From assembly GCA_033439265.1 (NCBI GenBank), contig JAVTVX010000005.1, forward strand, positions 1,560,001 through 1,624,000: DNA of 64,000 nucleotides, read 5' to 3'. This DNA is from Dillenia suffruticosa. Lineage: Eukaryota; Streptophyta; Magnoliopsida; Dilleniales; Dilleniaceae. A program made the position numbers and the translations under genes. Within the stretch, counting starts at the first letter, position 1, and every line of letters begins with the position of its first letter. This document shows, in pieces, positions 23,616-36,560 of this stretch. The notes under the pieces are model-generated. The model was not told where the DNA came from. It ran no database searches and was given only the letters and a program-made list of their open reading frames with translations.

Positions 23616-26600
23616 GCTAAAGCATCAGGTTATTCCAAGCAGCATGCAGCTCAATCTTGACCTCACATAACCGAACCAGTATAAGGAGAAGTATAAAGGT
23701 AAATGCTTCCATCGAGAAACAGGTCAAATTTGTCTTGAACTGAGAAGATGTGTACTGGAGATCCTTTTGACCACCACTGAGGTGCAGTAATGCTACAGGG
23801 CTATAAAAAAGGGATAACATAGGCATATAGTACAGTCAGCATGTGATCAAGTATGAAAAACAGAAGACAAGTTGGGATGTTCTAAAACTTCTTCATTCAC
23901 CATGAGAAAATTATTCTGAAAATCGTGAATCACCTTCATTCACTATTATAATATTATTCTGAAAATCAGTGACACCATAAAGGGTGTGAAAATAGATATC
24001 CATTCCTAAAGTTTGCCAAAGACTTTTTTTTTTGGGGGGGGGGGGGTTTATCACAGCTTTGATGCACTATCCTATTTACCTCCACTTACATTTATGTTAA
24101 ATACAATGGATTAACTTTGGGTCAAAAAAAAAAAGTTTAACATAGAAACCATGCACAAACTCAAATTAATAAAGTACATTGTATTTTTTAGGTTGAAAGA
24201 GAAGAACACAAGGTGAATTTGATAAATAATTTCAGAAAAGGAGAGAATTACGATACTTGGTGCACGTAAACCTCATGAATGACTTAGGGAAGATTAAATG
24301 ATAATTATATAGACTTTAATGTACAACTCTGAAGGTTGTCAAAGGGAAGAAAGGTCAAAGTCTTTGGTCACAGTGAGAAATGTGAAAATGTGTAGCATTG
24401 CAAAACGAATTGGAGATAAGATAGTGGCATCAACCTTCCATTTATGGCAAGGCTGAAGCATAGTTGAATGTATTTACAGTGAATAAAGGCACAACATAAG
24501 TTACCTTTGCTCAAGCCTTGGATGATACTGATTTCAAGCAGGTCAATTCTAACAAATGGAGGAATTTTCAGATTTAGAAAGTCCATGACACCTGCAATCA
24601 CCTGTTTATGTTCATATTAGTTCCTAATGAATGAGGTATGAGAAGAAAGGCTGACAACAATGAACAAAATACTTAAAGACTAATCTTTTGCATACACGAC
24701 ATTCAACACTAGAATACTCACAAAGTCAAGAGACAATAGTTTCCAACTGAATACAACTTCATTATAGTATAGTTAACCTTAATGATATCCAAGGAATAAA
24801 TAACTTTATCTACTCAACATATAATTCTACTAAGTACACACAAGCATATGCATTTGATACCTTATCTACAAGTCCATGAATGACCAAACTTGCCTTTGGG
24901 TCCTTTGGCGTCTTCTGTAACGGAAGGAAGCAAGCATGCATTAGAAGTTATGCACCACAATGCCAGAAAGCATAAAGGTATTGATGGTGTAAATACATAT
25001 CCACACCCTTAGAATGTTCTTTCAAGTATAAAGCATTTAAAGGATGTTGATCTTAGACATTTGATTTATGGATGAATACTGATGTTTGTTTTCAACAACC
25101 AATTCCAATATGGTTTTCTTAAAGCTATGAGTAGACTCGTGCTGTTCTGTACCTTTAAGCTCAAGGATTTCACTTATGGTGTGTATCATGAATGATTTCA
25201 TTTGTCTGTCAAACATGATAAAAGAATTGTGCTATTTTCTATATCCATGCACTCAGACACATTTTTCTAATCAACCAAAATGTACAGGATAGCCACAACT
25301 TTTGAAGGGGGAAAATTTTCCACATCAGGACTCCGACCTGTTTGTTCCCAAGTTGCATCTATAATACCAACTCGTATCCATACATACATGGTGTGAACTC
25401 TTACCGATCCAGCTTCAAATACGAGTAGAATTTGTGAGACAAAATGTCTTGAGAGTTAAATTAATTTCTAATATGGCCTCACAAAAAACCTAACAGCAAA
25501 ATCAGTCCCACTAGCAAACTCAGCTATTTCACTTAGACGCCAAAGGCTTATTTGAGTCTCTGTACAAACAAGTTTAAATCCAACGAAATCAACATTAAGG
25601 ATAAGAAATAGACCTGAAGATTGACAATTACAATCTTCCCCCCACCACGGAGAGATCTCAAAGGCAGATTGCAAGCAGGAGTTATCTGTAAACTGCACAG
25701 ACCAATGATGCTCATTAGGAAAGGTTTGCTCAAGGACAGAAGTGAAAGTTCATCTTGACCATAGTTGTGGGTACTTTAAATTGCATAAAATAACCAAAGA
25801 CTAGCCAACAACAAATGAACACTGGAAGTCTCATAGGAATCTCATAAGGCAACAAAACAAACAAAAACAGCGTTTCTGAACTTTCTCTGTGTTCCCCCTC
25901 CCCTACCCTCTTCTCTTTTCTCGCTCACCTTTACTAATTTCTGTATCAGATTTATTTTTACAACACAAACATCACAAAATTAGACAAGGCAGGGGAAACA
26001 CAAAGATTTTATACCGAATCAATCCTGAATTTTATTTTGTAGTAGGTTCTCACTATAAAAAATAAAATACTCATTATAAAACAATACACCATTAAATAAA
26101 CCTCATTGACCCTAGTTCGCTCAGATAGCGTGTAGAAAACATGGTCCCTGTTGATCATTTTATTAGGTGCGGCCATAGCTTGGTCAGAAAAAATGTTGTT
26201 TCTGGTCCAAGAATAAGTATCCTTTATAGTGTTTTTGAGTCTTTAGCATTTCTAATGGTCCTTTAAAATTTGGAAAATTTTTCTGGAAATTTTAGTATTT
26301 CGGAACGTTAAATTTTCTTAGGTCTTCTTGCTTCATTTATAACTTCCTGTTTGTTTTAGATTCTGTTCAGCACTAAAATTAGTGCCTTTCTAGGGTCTAA
26401 GAGTGTTAAAACTTTATATTTTAGTGTCTTTACTTCTATAATTACTCTACATTGATGGATGCAAATTTTAGAAGATTTATAGTGTCATTAAGTGTTTATC
26501 ATCTATAAATATAACTGATCAATGTAAACTAGGAATAGAGTGAATGAATAGATGAAAAAGTTTATTGTTTAGTTATTTATGTTGAAGGCATATAACTTCG

Positions 26601-29600
26601 GTCGTCTTAGCACTTGTTCATTAGAGTTTTAAATAATTTTGAAACACCTTATTTGTCTCTATTTCTTGAAAAAAAATTTAAAAAAAAAAACTCAGCCTAT
26701 TTTCAATTACAAAGTAACATTGTTCCGTTGTAGCCGATCTACTGTATTTGCCATTTATCACTAAATGAATAATGGCAACCATCAGCTTATTGTCAATAAG
26801 ATCAAACCACTTCAGTTTCCATTTGTCATGGTAACTAGTACTTCAGTTTTCTAATAGTAGTAAAGATGTAAGGTTCATGAACACTCTGGCAGTGCTTTTC
26901 CCTTAGAAATTTATTACCTAAAAATATATCACCTATAAATATATCACCTATAAATATATCTGATTAATGTAAACTATGAATAGAGTAAATGAATTGATGA
27001 AAAAGTGTTTAGTTATTTATGTTGAAGGCATGTTACCTAGATCCTGTTAGCACTTTGATCAAAGTTTTCTATGATTTTGAAACACCTTATTTGTCTCTAT
27101 TCTGGAAAAAAATGATCACATCATTAATATGTCTCAAAAAGTTAGTGTGCCTCTGGCAAGAGGAAGAGTATCCAACTTGGTTTTGTACCAATAGAGCCAT
27201 AAAAGGCTAATAAAGAAACTCTAAGTAAGAAATTTATATAGCACTGCACAATATTAAATCTTTATGATGCTGACTTTTTAAGTTTCAACCTAAAATCTGA
27301 TCAACAAAATGGATGAAAGACATAATCACGTTAGATTAGAAATTGACAGTAAACTACTCAGTGTGGCCACTGGAAATAAAGAGTTTTAGCAGCATGAAAT
27401 TGCTATTGACATTGATCAAATCTGGCAACTTATGCAACCAAACCGGCATAGAAGAATGACTGTGATTACCTAGTTCCCAGACATAGCACCACATCAGCAA
27501 TTCTGCAGTGCTTCTCAGCTAGATTCATTTCTTTTGAGGGCAAAGCATCCTGAAAGAGAGCATGTGGAAAAGTAGAGCAAACAGAGCTGACTTAATAAAG
27601 ATCAAGTCTTAAAATCCCAGAAACAAGTCCAGCAATATTGGCATAATGAATATAAATGATCACTAAACATTTAATCAAGGAACTACTGTCGTATCATGCT
27701 CTCTAAACAAATTCACAATTGTCAATGGGGACATTAAGGACCTATCCAATTGGACTTCATTTCAATGAACCAAAACACTCCAGCAAGCAAACTTTAAAGA
27801 GTTTATATTGTCATTTTTATCTGAGTCTTGGCCATTATCAAGACAAAAGATGTTTCAAGGTTTGGTTCACAGCAAGGCACTACTAAAATTTATGAGAAGC
27901 AAAGGTGTACTATTCAAGAATCTAACATACAGGAGTTGTATGAGCTGGTAAGTCCACCATATTACATCAAACATGGGAATATAAGATTGAAAGAATTTCT
28001 GCAATCTAAAAGGGGAAGCAACATATGAAACCCCTTGGTGGTCCTCAGTACGCAAATTGGACTTTAGGAGAGTCTGCTACCCCTTTTTGGTTTCTTGGTC
28101 CTTGTGTAAGCAAATACGCAAAATCATGATACATTTCATCCATTTGTCTTATTATATCCTCTAAGCGGCATACAACAACTGATAGGTTGGCAACACCTTA
28201 CCCAAGGAATTAAGTAAAATCCAGACTAACTCTATTTAATTCCACCAGAAAGATTATGCAATTTTCCTTAATATAAGTATGAAGTTATAAAAGCCACACA
28301 TTATCAACCAATGAAAAAGGAAAAGGTTGAAAGACATTAAGGAAAAAATATATATATATTCCACGAAGATCAACTCATTTCATGAAATAAGAAGAAAATT
28401 GATCTCTACAAGCATTACCTTTCATGCCATCCTCTTTATGAACTTATCTTGTGACAATATCTTCTTTTTCTAAAGAAAAAGAAAGTAATATTGCTACAAG
28501 GACAGAATTAAAAGATTTACAGGAAAAAAAATATACAGTGAGGACAAAGATCCCTCAAACCAACATAAAATAGATCAAAACAATAAAATAAAATAGGCAA
28601 AGATGCCATCAAAATAAGAGAGCCTTACAATCCATTTGAATATTCCATGTCCTATCAACCTCATAATTTTATATGCTCACTGTTATTTTTAATTGAATAT
28701 TGATAGAGCCCTAAAATGCCCTTGGGAATTGAGTTGAAAGGACAATCTCTCTCAACCACAAATTAACATATAAGTAAGCATCCAACACACTGAGTACACT
28801 ACTGTATCTAAAGCCTTCAACAAATTTAAATAAGTACAAAAAGAAAAATAGTACCTCCCAATCAAGAACTGTATCCCTTAGTTTTGTTCCACAAACTGGG
28901 CAACGTCTTGATGTCTCCTTCAGTCCAATAGTTCCCACCTCAAAATCCCGCAGGTATCTTCAAAGATTTGGCAAGAGCTAGTATCAAAGTCTAAAACCAC
29001 AAGTTTAGGCTTTACATATGGAATCATGGAAAATGACAAAGCTAGATGAATAAATATCCAAAAATAGAAAATACAGCCGAAAGAAAATCAAACCAGAATT
29101 TTAGGCTTCACGTGTGGCATCATGGAACAGAACAAAAAGTTGAAAATAGAAATTACTAGAGAATATACATCCAAAGTAGGCTCACACGGATAGCTGAATG
29201 ACTAAAGGTTGAAGATATGGATGAAATCTTACTCAACTCCACAGGATCGACATATTTCCATGAACGAATTTCCATGCAGTTCAGCAAGTTTTTCCCTTGG
29301 TATACCAGATCGCAGATGGAGGCCATCAACATTCTGGCAATTCAAGACAAACTAATGAGAAACAATGCTGAAACTGGCAACAAACTTTTCAAGGCAAAAC
29401 AATGCTGAAAACCACAAGAGTTACAAACTTCTATAGCCAAAATATCCATTCACAAAACGTAACTGTATAAAAATCGCCTTGGTCAACAGCCATATTGTGT
29501 ACTAGCATTTGCAAGATCAGGGTAATGAATGTCACACTGAGACACATAGGGCATCATTAGAAGTTCACGCGCGCGTGTGTGTGTGTGTGTGTTAGAGAGA

Positions 29601-32600
29601 GAGAGAGAGAGAGAGAGAAACTTCAGTAAGACAGAACTCCACATAATGTTGGACATAAGCAAGGCTAAATGTTCAAAAATTTCTCAAATGAAACATCTGA
29701 AACTAAGAGGACAGCTTCTCAAGAATTGTCAAGCTTAAATGGAATGCACAAAATTTAAAACAGAAAGAAAAAAATGAATAAAAAAGTTAATCAAAAACAA
29801 AAATCCACCTCACCTGACTAACAAGAAACTTCAAGATACCTGCCTTCTCCAATTCCACCAAGGCCATATGGGTCACACCTGGCATTGCACGATGGAATGG
29901 TAGTGATGCTTCTGGCAAAGCCTTTCCTTCTCGCTGCAAATCATTTGACAAATCCACAGCATCACAACAAGAATCACGGCATGATTGACATTACATACAC
30001 CCATTCATTTTTTTAATAAGAAATCTCTAACAAAAAACACAAAGAAGTACCATCAGTCAGCACAAAAGATTGTAATAAGAGAATCTACTATGCTCATGAC
30101 AGCAGCAAAAATACAAAAGACTTCTCCCATGACAAGAAAAGCCCTCATATTGCGTACATTTTTACATATGAAATAATTAAAAGATCATTTTCTATAAAAT
30201 TAAAATTATGGAGAGATTGGTTGCTTCATGTAGCATTTCTTGTGTACAAAACTTAACCAGCCCTCTTAACCTTACTAAATAATCCACCGCTCTGACCCCT
30301 CATAAGTAACCAGGGACCATAGACAAAGAGCTAAGAAGCACGAATATAAATTAAGGGTATCTAACCTTCATATCAAACACAACTCAGATATGACAACACA
30401 GTGAAATCCCAAAATCTAGGATATTGGGATTTGACTTCAGGATAATAAATCTAACATATTTATATTAACTAAATTTTACTATTATTACTTATTTATAAAT
30501 AAGTCTACTAAATAAGTCTACTATGAGGGCAAACTTTGGCGTAACGGTGAAGTTGCTCCTTTGGTGACCTCGAGGTTACGAGTTCAAGAAGTAGAAACAG
30601 TCTCTTTGCAAAATATACAAGCGGAAGGCTGTGCACATATACTCCTAACCTCCCCCTACCCCGCACTAAGTTGAGAAGTACTTTGTGTACCAGGTGAGTC
30701 TTTTCATAAATAAGTCTACTATAGTAAATTAGTAATTTAAATATTTAAAAGTGAGCATTAGTGAGATATGGCAAGTAGGAATTAACAATAGTGATTTCTT
30801 CATTCAAATATTATATCATAATCGGTCAATAAATAAAAAGATTATACATCCTGTTAGCATACATATATTTGTCACAAAAAAATGTATCCACCAAGTGTCC
30901 AACAAGTGTATAGAAAATATCTCATATTTAATAAAATAGTTGAAAAATGATATACCACGTAGAAGATTTGATACATATCTTGTGTTTTCCATCTACTGAT
31001 GAGACAACTATCTATTCTTGATACATCATAAATGATGGAGGGCAATTACGGTATATTGAATACAGTTACAATCAGATCAATGGTGGATAAATGCTACGGA
31101 AGTGTTGCAGTGCAAGACAGCATGAGAAAAACTTAGGGTTTGTGGTCGAAAATTGATAATTAGTTGTTCAAGTTTTACACAGCACGTAAAGAAGAATAAG
31201 AACAAGACAATAAGACGAAGAAAACCAAGCACGCATGCTTCCAACACAAATAACTAAACAATAAGCTAATTCCTCAACCAGTTCAATCTATTCACGCTTT
31301 ACATCAATAATGCAAATATATAAGTACTTGAACAACCTAATGGCACTCTAAAACCTTTCCATGAAGAAAAAAAATGCCTCAATCAATATAGAAACATTAT
31401 CTAACTCAAAACTCATTAAAATAGAAATTTTCTTAGACCTTAAAATGCTAAAAATAAATAAATAAAAAATAAACAAACTTAACATTAACCAAAAACAAAG
31501 TTCTAATTATAATAAAACATGTTTAAAAAAATAGAATTTTCTAAAATACTTCAAATTTCAGCAGCTTATTTCTAGACTAAACTGATTCAAAATTCAAAAC
31601 CCTACCAAGAACACTTCTTATTGGACCAAAAAGACTTTGTATTTGTGACTAAGCAATTGCCTTTTACCCTCCGCTCCGAAAGATCATTTTTTTAAGCCAG
31701 CATATGGATGTGCCATCAATAAAGAAATTGATATGTATCTGATGGAGCCTACATTGTGCATAGATTGCCAAAGCGCTTATTTGGCTAGCTCAGTTGTCTT
31801 CAGAGTCCAAATCAGATACCCCTTCCATTTTGAAATATTTGTGCTTCCTAAATGAGGAGTGTTAAGACATGGGAGGACCAACAACATCATTCTCCACTAG
31901 GACATGCTTTAGGAGCAATATCTTTTTCCACACATTCCTTAAAATCAACTGCAAATTGTGGACACAGCAGTAAGGAAATTATACTTTTTTCTTGGGAGGG
32001 GGACCAACAACATTATTCTCCACTAGGACATGCTTTAGGAGCAATATCTTTTTCCACACATTCCTTAAAATCAACTCCAAATTGTGGACACAGCAGTAAG
32101 GAAATTATTCTTTTTCTTTCTCCAGTGTATCTCATACACTGGTCACAATGTATCAACTAAATCTCTGAAGCATTATCCAGTAAGAGCTCCTTGATAATTA
32201 AAACAGGCCTAACATCCAAATATGCACCCACAGACAAAAAACTTGAAAGCCTCTGCTCAAACTATTGGCGCTTAAAAACATCCAAGGAATCTTCAAAAGA
32301 TACAGCTGTGCATGCCCTTTATTATCCACCAAGCAAGGAACAGATATGTGAGAGGAAAAAGATATTGATCAATTAAATTGCCTATACAAGAGTAGGCCTT
32401 TCAAAGCAAAAATATTTCGTCTTCCACTTAGCAAGTTATGCCTCACATTTATCGATATTAGGTGGCTATAGATTTTTACAAGCAGACCAAATCCCAAAAG
32501 AAAAAGGAAAAAAAATCCAGAAACGAAAAACAAGCAAAGAAACTCACTCTGGCATCTTGAAATGCAAACTTGCACAGCCTGATGCTCCTGTTTTCCCATT

Positions 32601-35600
32601 CAACTGCTCCTGGAATGACCCATACTCCATAATTATATTAGAAGGATCATGTTTCATTATACCTGCTAAAGTTTCTTATGCGTTCATTTACTTCTTGGAG
32701 CACAATCCATATGCATCTTATCTCTTATTTATATGGTAGCGTTGAGGGATTTCTTTTTAAGTGACTAAACTATCTTAATCTACATATCATCTCGAATCGG
32801 AGCTACCTCTAAATTTTCTCTCCTTTCTTCCAATCATCCACCCGAACATTCTTATCTTCACCACACTCATCAATGATGACTTCAATATCCAATATTCTGT
32901 TGGGGTAGGGCCATATTACAAGTTAGAAAATTTTCCTTTTAATAAAGCTGATATCTTATAATCACACAACAATCCAGATGCACTTTTCAGCTTCATCCAC
33001 TCTTCTGCACATCTGCAACGCGCGGTGCAACATCTTCCATGACGTTTCCATCTTTCTAAACAATAGATTTATGAAATCACCAAAAAAAAAATTATATTAG
33101 GCACCTCCTGCTCCTCAATTGTCACTAGAACTTCATCTAGATCATTACTTGCACTAAACTTTACATCCCCAATTCATCCACACTCATCATCTGTCTAGGT
33201 GGCTCACAAGTAAAGAGAGAGAGAGAGAGGATATTGAATTACAATTGAAAAAATAAATAAATAAACAGATTGGCACTTGAAAGAAAATCATGAGTTATTA
33301 AGGTTACCTGTAGTGTCCAAATACCTTTAGGTCCCCGAAAATCTGGTATACCACAAGAAGTTGATATTCCAGCACCTGTAAACACCACAAGATGCGTACT
33401 CTGCAAGTATAACAAATAACAAGAATAATTGGTCGGAATCAGATAAGACATGTAAAACATATGATCAATGAAAAGTATCCTCTGGTCTGAATCCCAACCT
33501 TTTGTACCATTAAAGCAAGTTTTTCAATCTGCCATAAATAATCAAACAAGGTTAGCATATTACATAAAGATGAGGAAAGATCAAATCTTCTGCCAAAACA
33601 TAAAACATATGATGCAAAATAGGTTAATCACATATATCAAAATGAAAAAAGTTATCCAACAAGCAAGAAATATGCAGCAATATTGTTCTTAGAATGCAAA
33701 TGGATCAATTCAATTGTCAGAGTCAAGAACAGAAACCATTGATATAAAGTCAAGGCTACTCGATTGGAAACATAGTCCACCTACATAGACTACATCGAAA
33801 ATTAATATGTCCACCTAAAGAAAGAAAAAGCCCCCCGTCCAACAATCTAGCCTCTTCTCGGGTTTTAAAGAGAGGTAGAACCACATCAACCCTACAATGC
33901 CCCACACCGTAAAACCCACTTTCCCTTAAAATTTCGCCCAGCCATTCCCACTTCTCCAGAGCATCACCATGGGGCTTTGAAAAAGTTACTGTTGATCCAC
34001 CCATTGCGCTATACACCAAACATGGTCTCAACTACCTAACACCTCCATTTCCACGATAAATCTCCCAAGCTTATCTAGGAAATACCGGCTAACCCTCTTA
34101 CAAGTTTTCTCACAAATCCAACATAATAACACCCTGACTATGGGTTCTGACATTATTAACCACCTTATTTGCCACTAAAGTAGAATCTGAAATTTTCCTG
34201 CCTCCCATAAAAGCACTATAGCTATTTGACAGTGGTAGCATCCAACATTATAAAAAGATGATTAATAAGTACATCATCAGGAAAAAAAATTACAAACAAT
34301 ACAAACAATCATCGCCAATCGTGGGACCAGAATCTTTAACATTTCTCAAAAATGAGGGTTATAAAGGTGAATTTTCCTCCCATAGGCAATTCTCAAGAAG
34401 AAAAAGATAGTGTTAGAATTCCCATCCTTAATACAATTTATCTGCACTTTTCTCCAACCATCTGAAGATGGTCCTCAAAAACATTCTATCAAAAAGAACT
34501 CACTACAGGTAGCAGAATCAACTGAGAGATCTCTATCCATATCCAACCCATTAAGGAAATCAATCTCCTGAAGGATGGAAACTTTTATTCCTCTTATACA
34601 TCCAAAAGTGTTAAATTCCAAACTTTCAGCAGCTGCTCCTCAAGAGATTTGAATTTGCCATAAACTTGAATTATTCCCACCCACCAAGAGATGAAGTATT
34701 CCCATCATTGTCAACCATACCCCTACGGAATCATGTGTTGGCCATATTTTTTTCAAACAGAAAGGATTAGGACCCTTTTTAACCATATTAGATTCAAGGA
34801 AGACAGGGAAGTGAACAAAAAAGGATAAAGTAAGAAACATGTGAGTTGGATATCTGTCCGTATGATTTTAGAAGAAAAAGTAATCAATGTGAGAAGGCAT
34901 TCTTCACTCTCCAGGGACCGACCAAGTGAACTGTGTATTTGAGAGAGCAACACCTCAAAACTCACGATCCCTAATAAAGGAGCAAAAGCCACCATGTCTG
35001 CAGTAGTCCTAGACCCATTTAGCTTTCCCATGGGAAATGTGATCACATTAGGATCTCCTATAACACATCAATTAGGAGAGCATAACACATACACACAATA
35101 AAGCTCCATCAGGAAACAAGAATAGAGCTTCAGTCTAGTAGGGCCATAAGTCAAAGTGAACCAAAACAGATTTTATCCCCTTGAACTAATGAAGGAGAAA
35201 AGGGTAAAAGAACCATGAATGCTGTCTAACTTGACTAAAGTCCAAGAATCCCAAACAAGAAGAACTGAAGAAACCTTTCAAATGAACCACAAAAAGGAAA
35301 TCACTACTTTATTTAAACCAATGTGAGTTCTCCAACAGTCTAATCAATTTTCACTCAAGGATGTCATCATTACCATTTCTTAAAAGAATTCTAGATGGAC
35401 TATCTGCAACCTATACATCAAATACAAATTGCATTTGCTAAACCATAGTTACCAAATTCGCTCCCCATGGAATCAGGGTCCAGATCGAGTGACCTCAAAT
35501 GTTGTGTGCTCTCCAAATCCTTAAAATTAAGGATCTCTTTTTTTAAGTGTAAAACTAGATACTATAGGAAATAAAGTTATATTCAGTGTCCTACCTTTTA

Positions 35601-36392
35601 GAAGAATCGATACGGCTGACCTTTTAGAGGAAATTAACAAAAGGTTAACATTATTTTCAAGAGGTGGGGGTTATCAGGAGAAGATCCAGGGATTGAACTG
35701 GGGAAGTAAATCTCAAAGTTATTTTCCCCCTACAAAGGAACCACAACCCAAATATGGACGCTAGTACCAAGAGTACCACCTTTACCCTCTTGGAGGGTAG
35801 TGAACTACATATCCATACCCGTACTGCGTACCATAGCATACCATCACTTTGGATCTTGGAGCTACTAATTAAGCTAAATCTCAACAAATTTACGCTTTCT
35901 CTGAAGAGTAGTAGAATCAAGGCGCTAACAAATTTAAAAAAAAAAAAAAAAAAAAAGAAACAAACACAGGCAACTCCTTCTCTTAAAGCCAAATAAGTTC
36001 CTCCCATTCAATTTCAAACACGGTCCAACTATCAAATATTAGCAAAAGTCCATCACTAGAATCCAAATGCCAAAATCCACTAGCCAGATCTCATCATAAG
36101 AGCAAAACCCCACTCTGAGACACCAAAGAATCTCAAGGTTCTAGTTCTTACCAAGGGAAATTTTTTCCATGGGTTCTTTACACATGCAAAGATCGTCAAA
36201 GTTGATAACCAACATAAAAGCTAATTAAAAAACACAATGCAAAAAACAACTGAATGTTTAGAGGATGAAAGGAAATGAGAGTAGAAATCGCACCTTTTCT
36301 TTCAAAACATGAGGTGAGTCAAAAAACTCAGACATTCCCACTTGACCAACATCCTCTATGTAAGAGAGCTTCTCCGCATAACCCAAAGACAT
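20403..36392 (-). CDS. SRT1: SRT1: SIRT6-like NAD-dependent histone deacylase, 14 exons
   Basis: Complete class IV sirtuin, nuclear, using NAD+ to remove acyl groups from histone H3; plant SRT1 is linked to H3K9 deacetylation and stress or metabolic gene control. Exons (minus): 36392-36294, 33528-33499, 33400-33308, 29933-29814, 29333-29233, 28957-28855, 27549-27470, 25692-25614, 24914-24861, 24601-24505, 23559-23477, 22495-22431, 21785-21683, 20738-20403. All have GT-AG borders and sum to 1443 nt, giving 480 residues (Arabidopsis SRT1, from memory, about 473). The N-terminus is [20 protein letters not shown]. Visible motifs: [19 protein letters not shown] (NAD site), NVDGLH, catalytic His134 in ELHG, zinc cysteines C142, C145, C167 and C170 (CRSC and CPVC), [27 protein letters not shown]. 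The tail is basic (TSRKRRKFF), a possible nuclear signal. All catalytic residues are present. Exon 2 is only 30 nt and in phase, so skipping it would keep the frame. Confidence 0.95.
22830..23130. other. AT-rich filler in SRT1 intron 11
   Basis: The stretch is built from repeated CTTAATTATTT and AAATATTTTTATTTCTTA variants and has no coding potential. It probably comes from an old AT-rich transposable element that could not be classified. Confidence 0.4.
24024..24046 (+). repeat. T10-G13 homopolymer junction in SRT1 intron 10
   Basis: Ten T residues are followed directly by thirteen G. A similar junction is at 58086-58109. The cause could be an element tail or slippage; the exact length is uncertain in any assembly. 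Confidence 0.7.
26505..27115. repeat. Direct repeat pair with LTR-like features in SRT1 intron 7
   Basis: About 170 bp recur at 26505-26675 and 26948-27115: both contain a TATAAATAT box-like start, TGATYAATGTAAACTA, GAATAGAGTRAATGAAT, TTAGTTATTTATGTTGAAGG and TTTTGAAACACCTTATTTGT. This arrangement suggests a fossil LTR-type element, broken and without recognisable coding parts; possible upstream LTR sequence starts near 26148. Divergence between copies points to an old insertion. Confidence 0.45.
29569..29618 (+). repeat. Compound CG/GT/GA microsatellite in SRT1 intron 4
   Basis: CGCGCG passes into GTGTGTGT and then, after TTA, into a GA run. It lies between exons 4 and 5 and probably has no function. 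Confidence 0.9.
30525..30707 (+). mobile_element. Au-type SINE in SRT1 intron 3
   Basis: A tRNA-derived SINE: TTTGGCGTAACGGTGAAGTT is box A, GAGGTTACGAGTTCAAG is box B, then GAAACAGTCTCTTTGCAAAA, CCTCCCCCTACCCCGCACTA and a TGTACCAGGTGAGTCTTTT end. This layout matches my memory of the angiosperm Au SINE. It is flanked by a perfect 15-bp target duplication AAATAAGTCTACTAT (30510-30524 and 30708-30722). It lies antisense to the host gene. Confidence 0.9.
31876..32120 (+). repeat. 126-bp tandem duplication in SRT1 intron 3
   Basis: The segment starting GACCAACAACATCATTCTCC at 31876 is repeated from 32002 with only a few differences. The shared part includes GGACATGCTTTAGGAGCAAT, CCACACATTCCTTAAAATCA and GGACACAGCAGTAAGGAAAT. 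The near identity means a recent event. The offset is a multiple of three, so a 102-codon ORF runs through it, but that ORF is not recognised. Confidence 0.9.
33756..35075 (-). mobile_element. LINE remnant (endonuclease to RT junction) in SRT1 intron 1
   Basis: Read on the minus strand, [20 protein letters not shown] near 35057 matches the GDFN region of a LINE endonuclease. It is followed by NTQFTWS and SHIDYFF (the TWSN and SRLDRFL blocks), [16 protein letters not shown] (the GPTPFRFE block), and [16 protein letters not shown] with [11 protein letters not shown] (the GDxNTKFFH block just before RT). The order is right for plant L1-type ORF2, but frames change and several stops interrupt it; RT itself is not found. 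The lower part (33756-34031) is an open segment with [16 protein letters not shown] that may come from the ORF1-like region of a related copy. It lies in the same direction as SRT1. Confidence 0.7.
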
Positions 36393-36560
36393 GTTTGATT
36401 CTCTCTCCCACCCGCTCCCTCTCTCTCTAAATGTTCATCATCACCAAAAAGGAGAGAGAGTCTTTTTGGTCTGAAATTTCTGGAGGGGAAACCCAAAGGC
36501 CAGAAAAGGAAATCCCCTGCAAAACAGGAAAGAAATTTATCAAGTGAAATGACTCAATCG
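36393..36560 (-). promoter_or_regulatory. SRT1 5' leader and proximal promoter
   Basis: CT/GA-rich tracts (36399-36427 and 36450-36461) lie upstream of the SRT1 ATG, as is common in plant leaders. No clear TATA box was found. A T-rich run at 36599-36629 probably marks the edge of the promoter. Confidence 0.35.
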
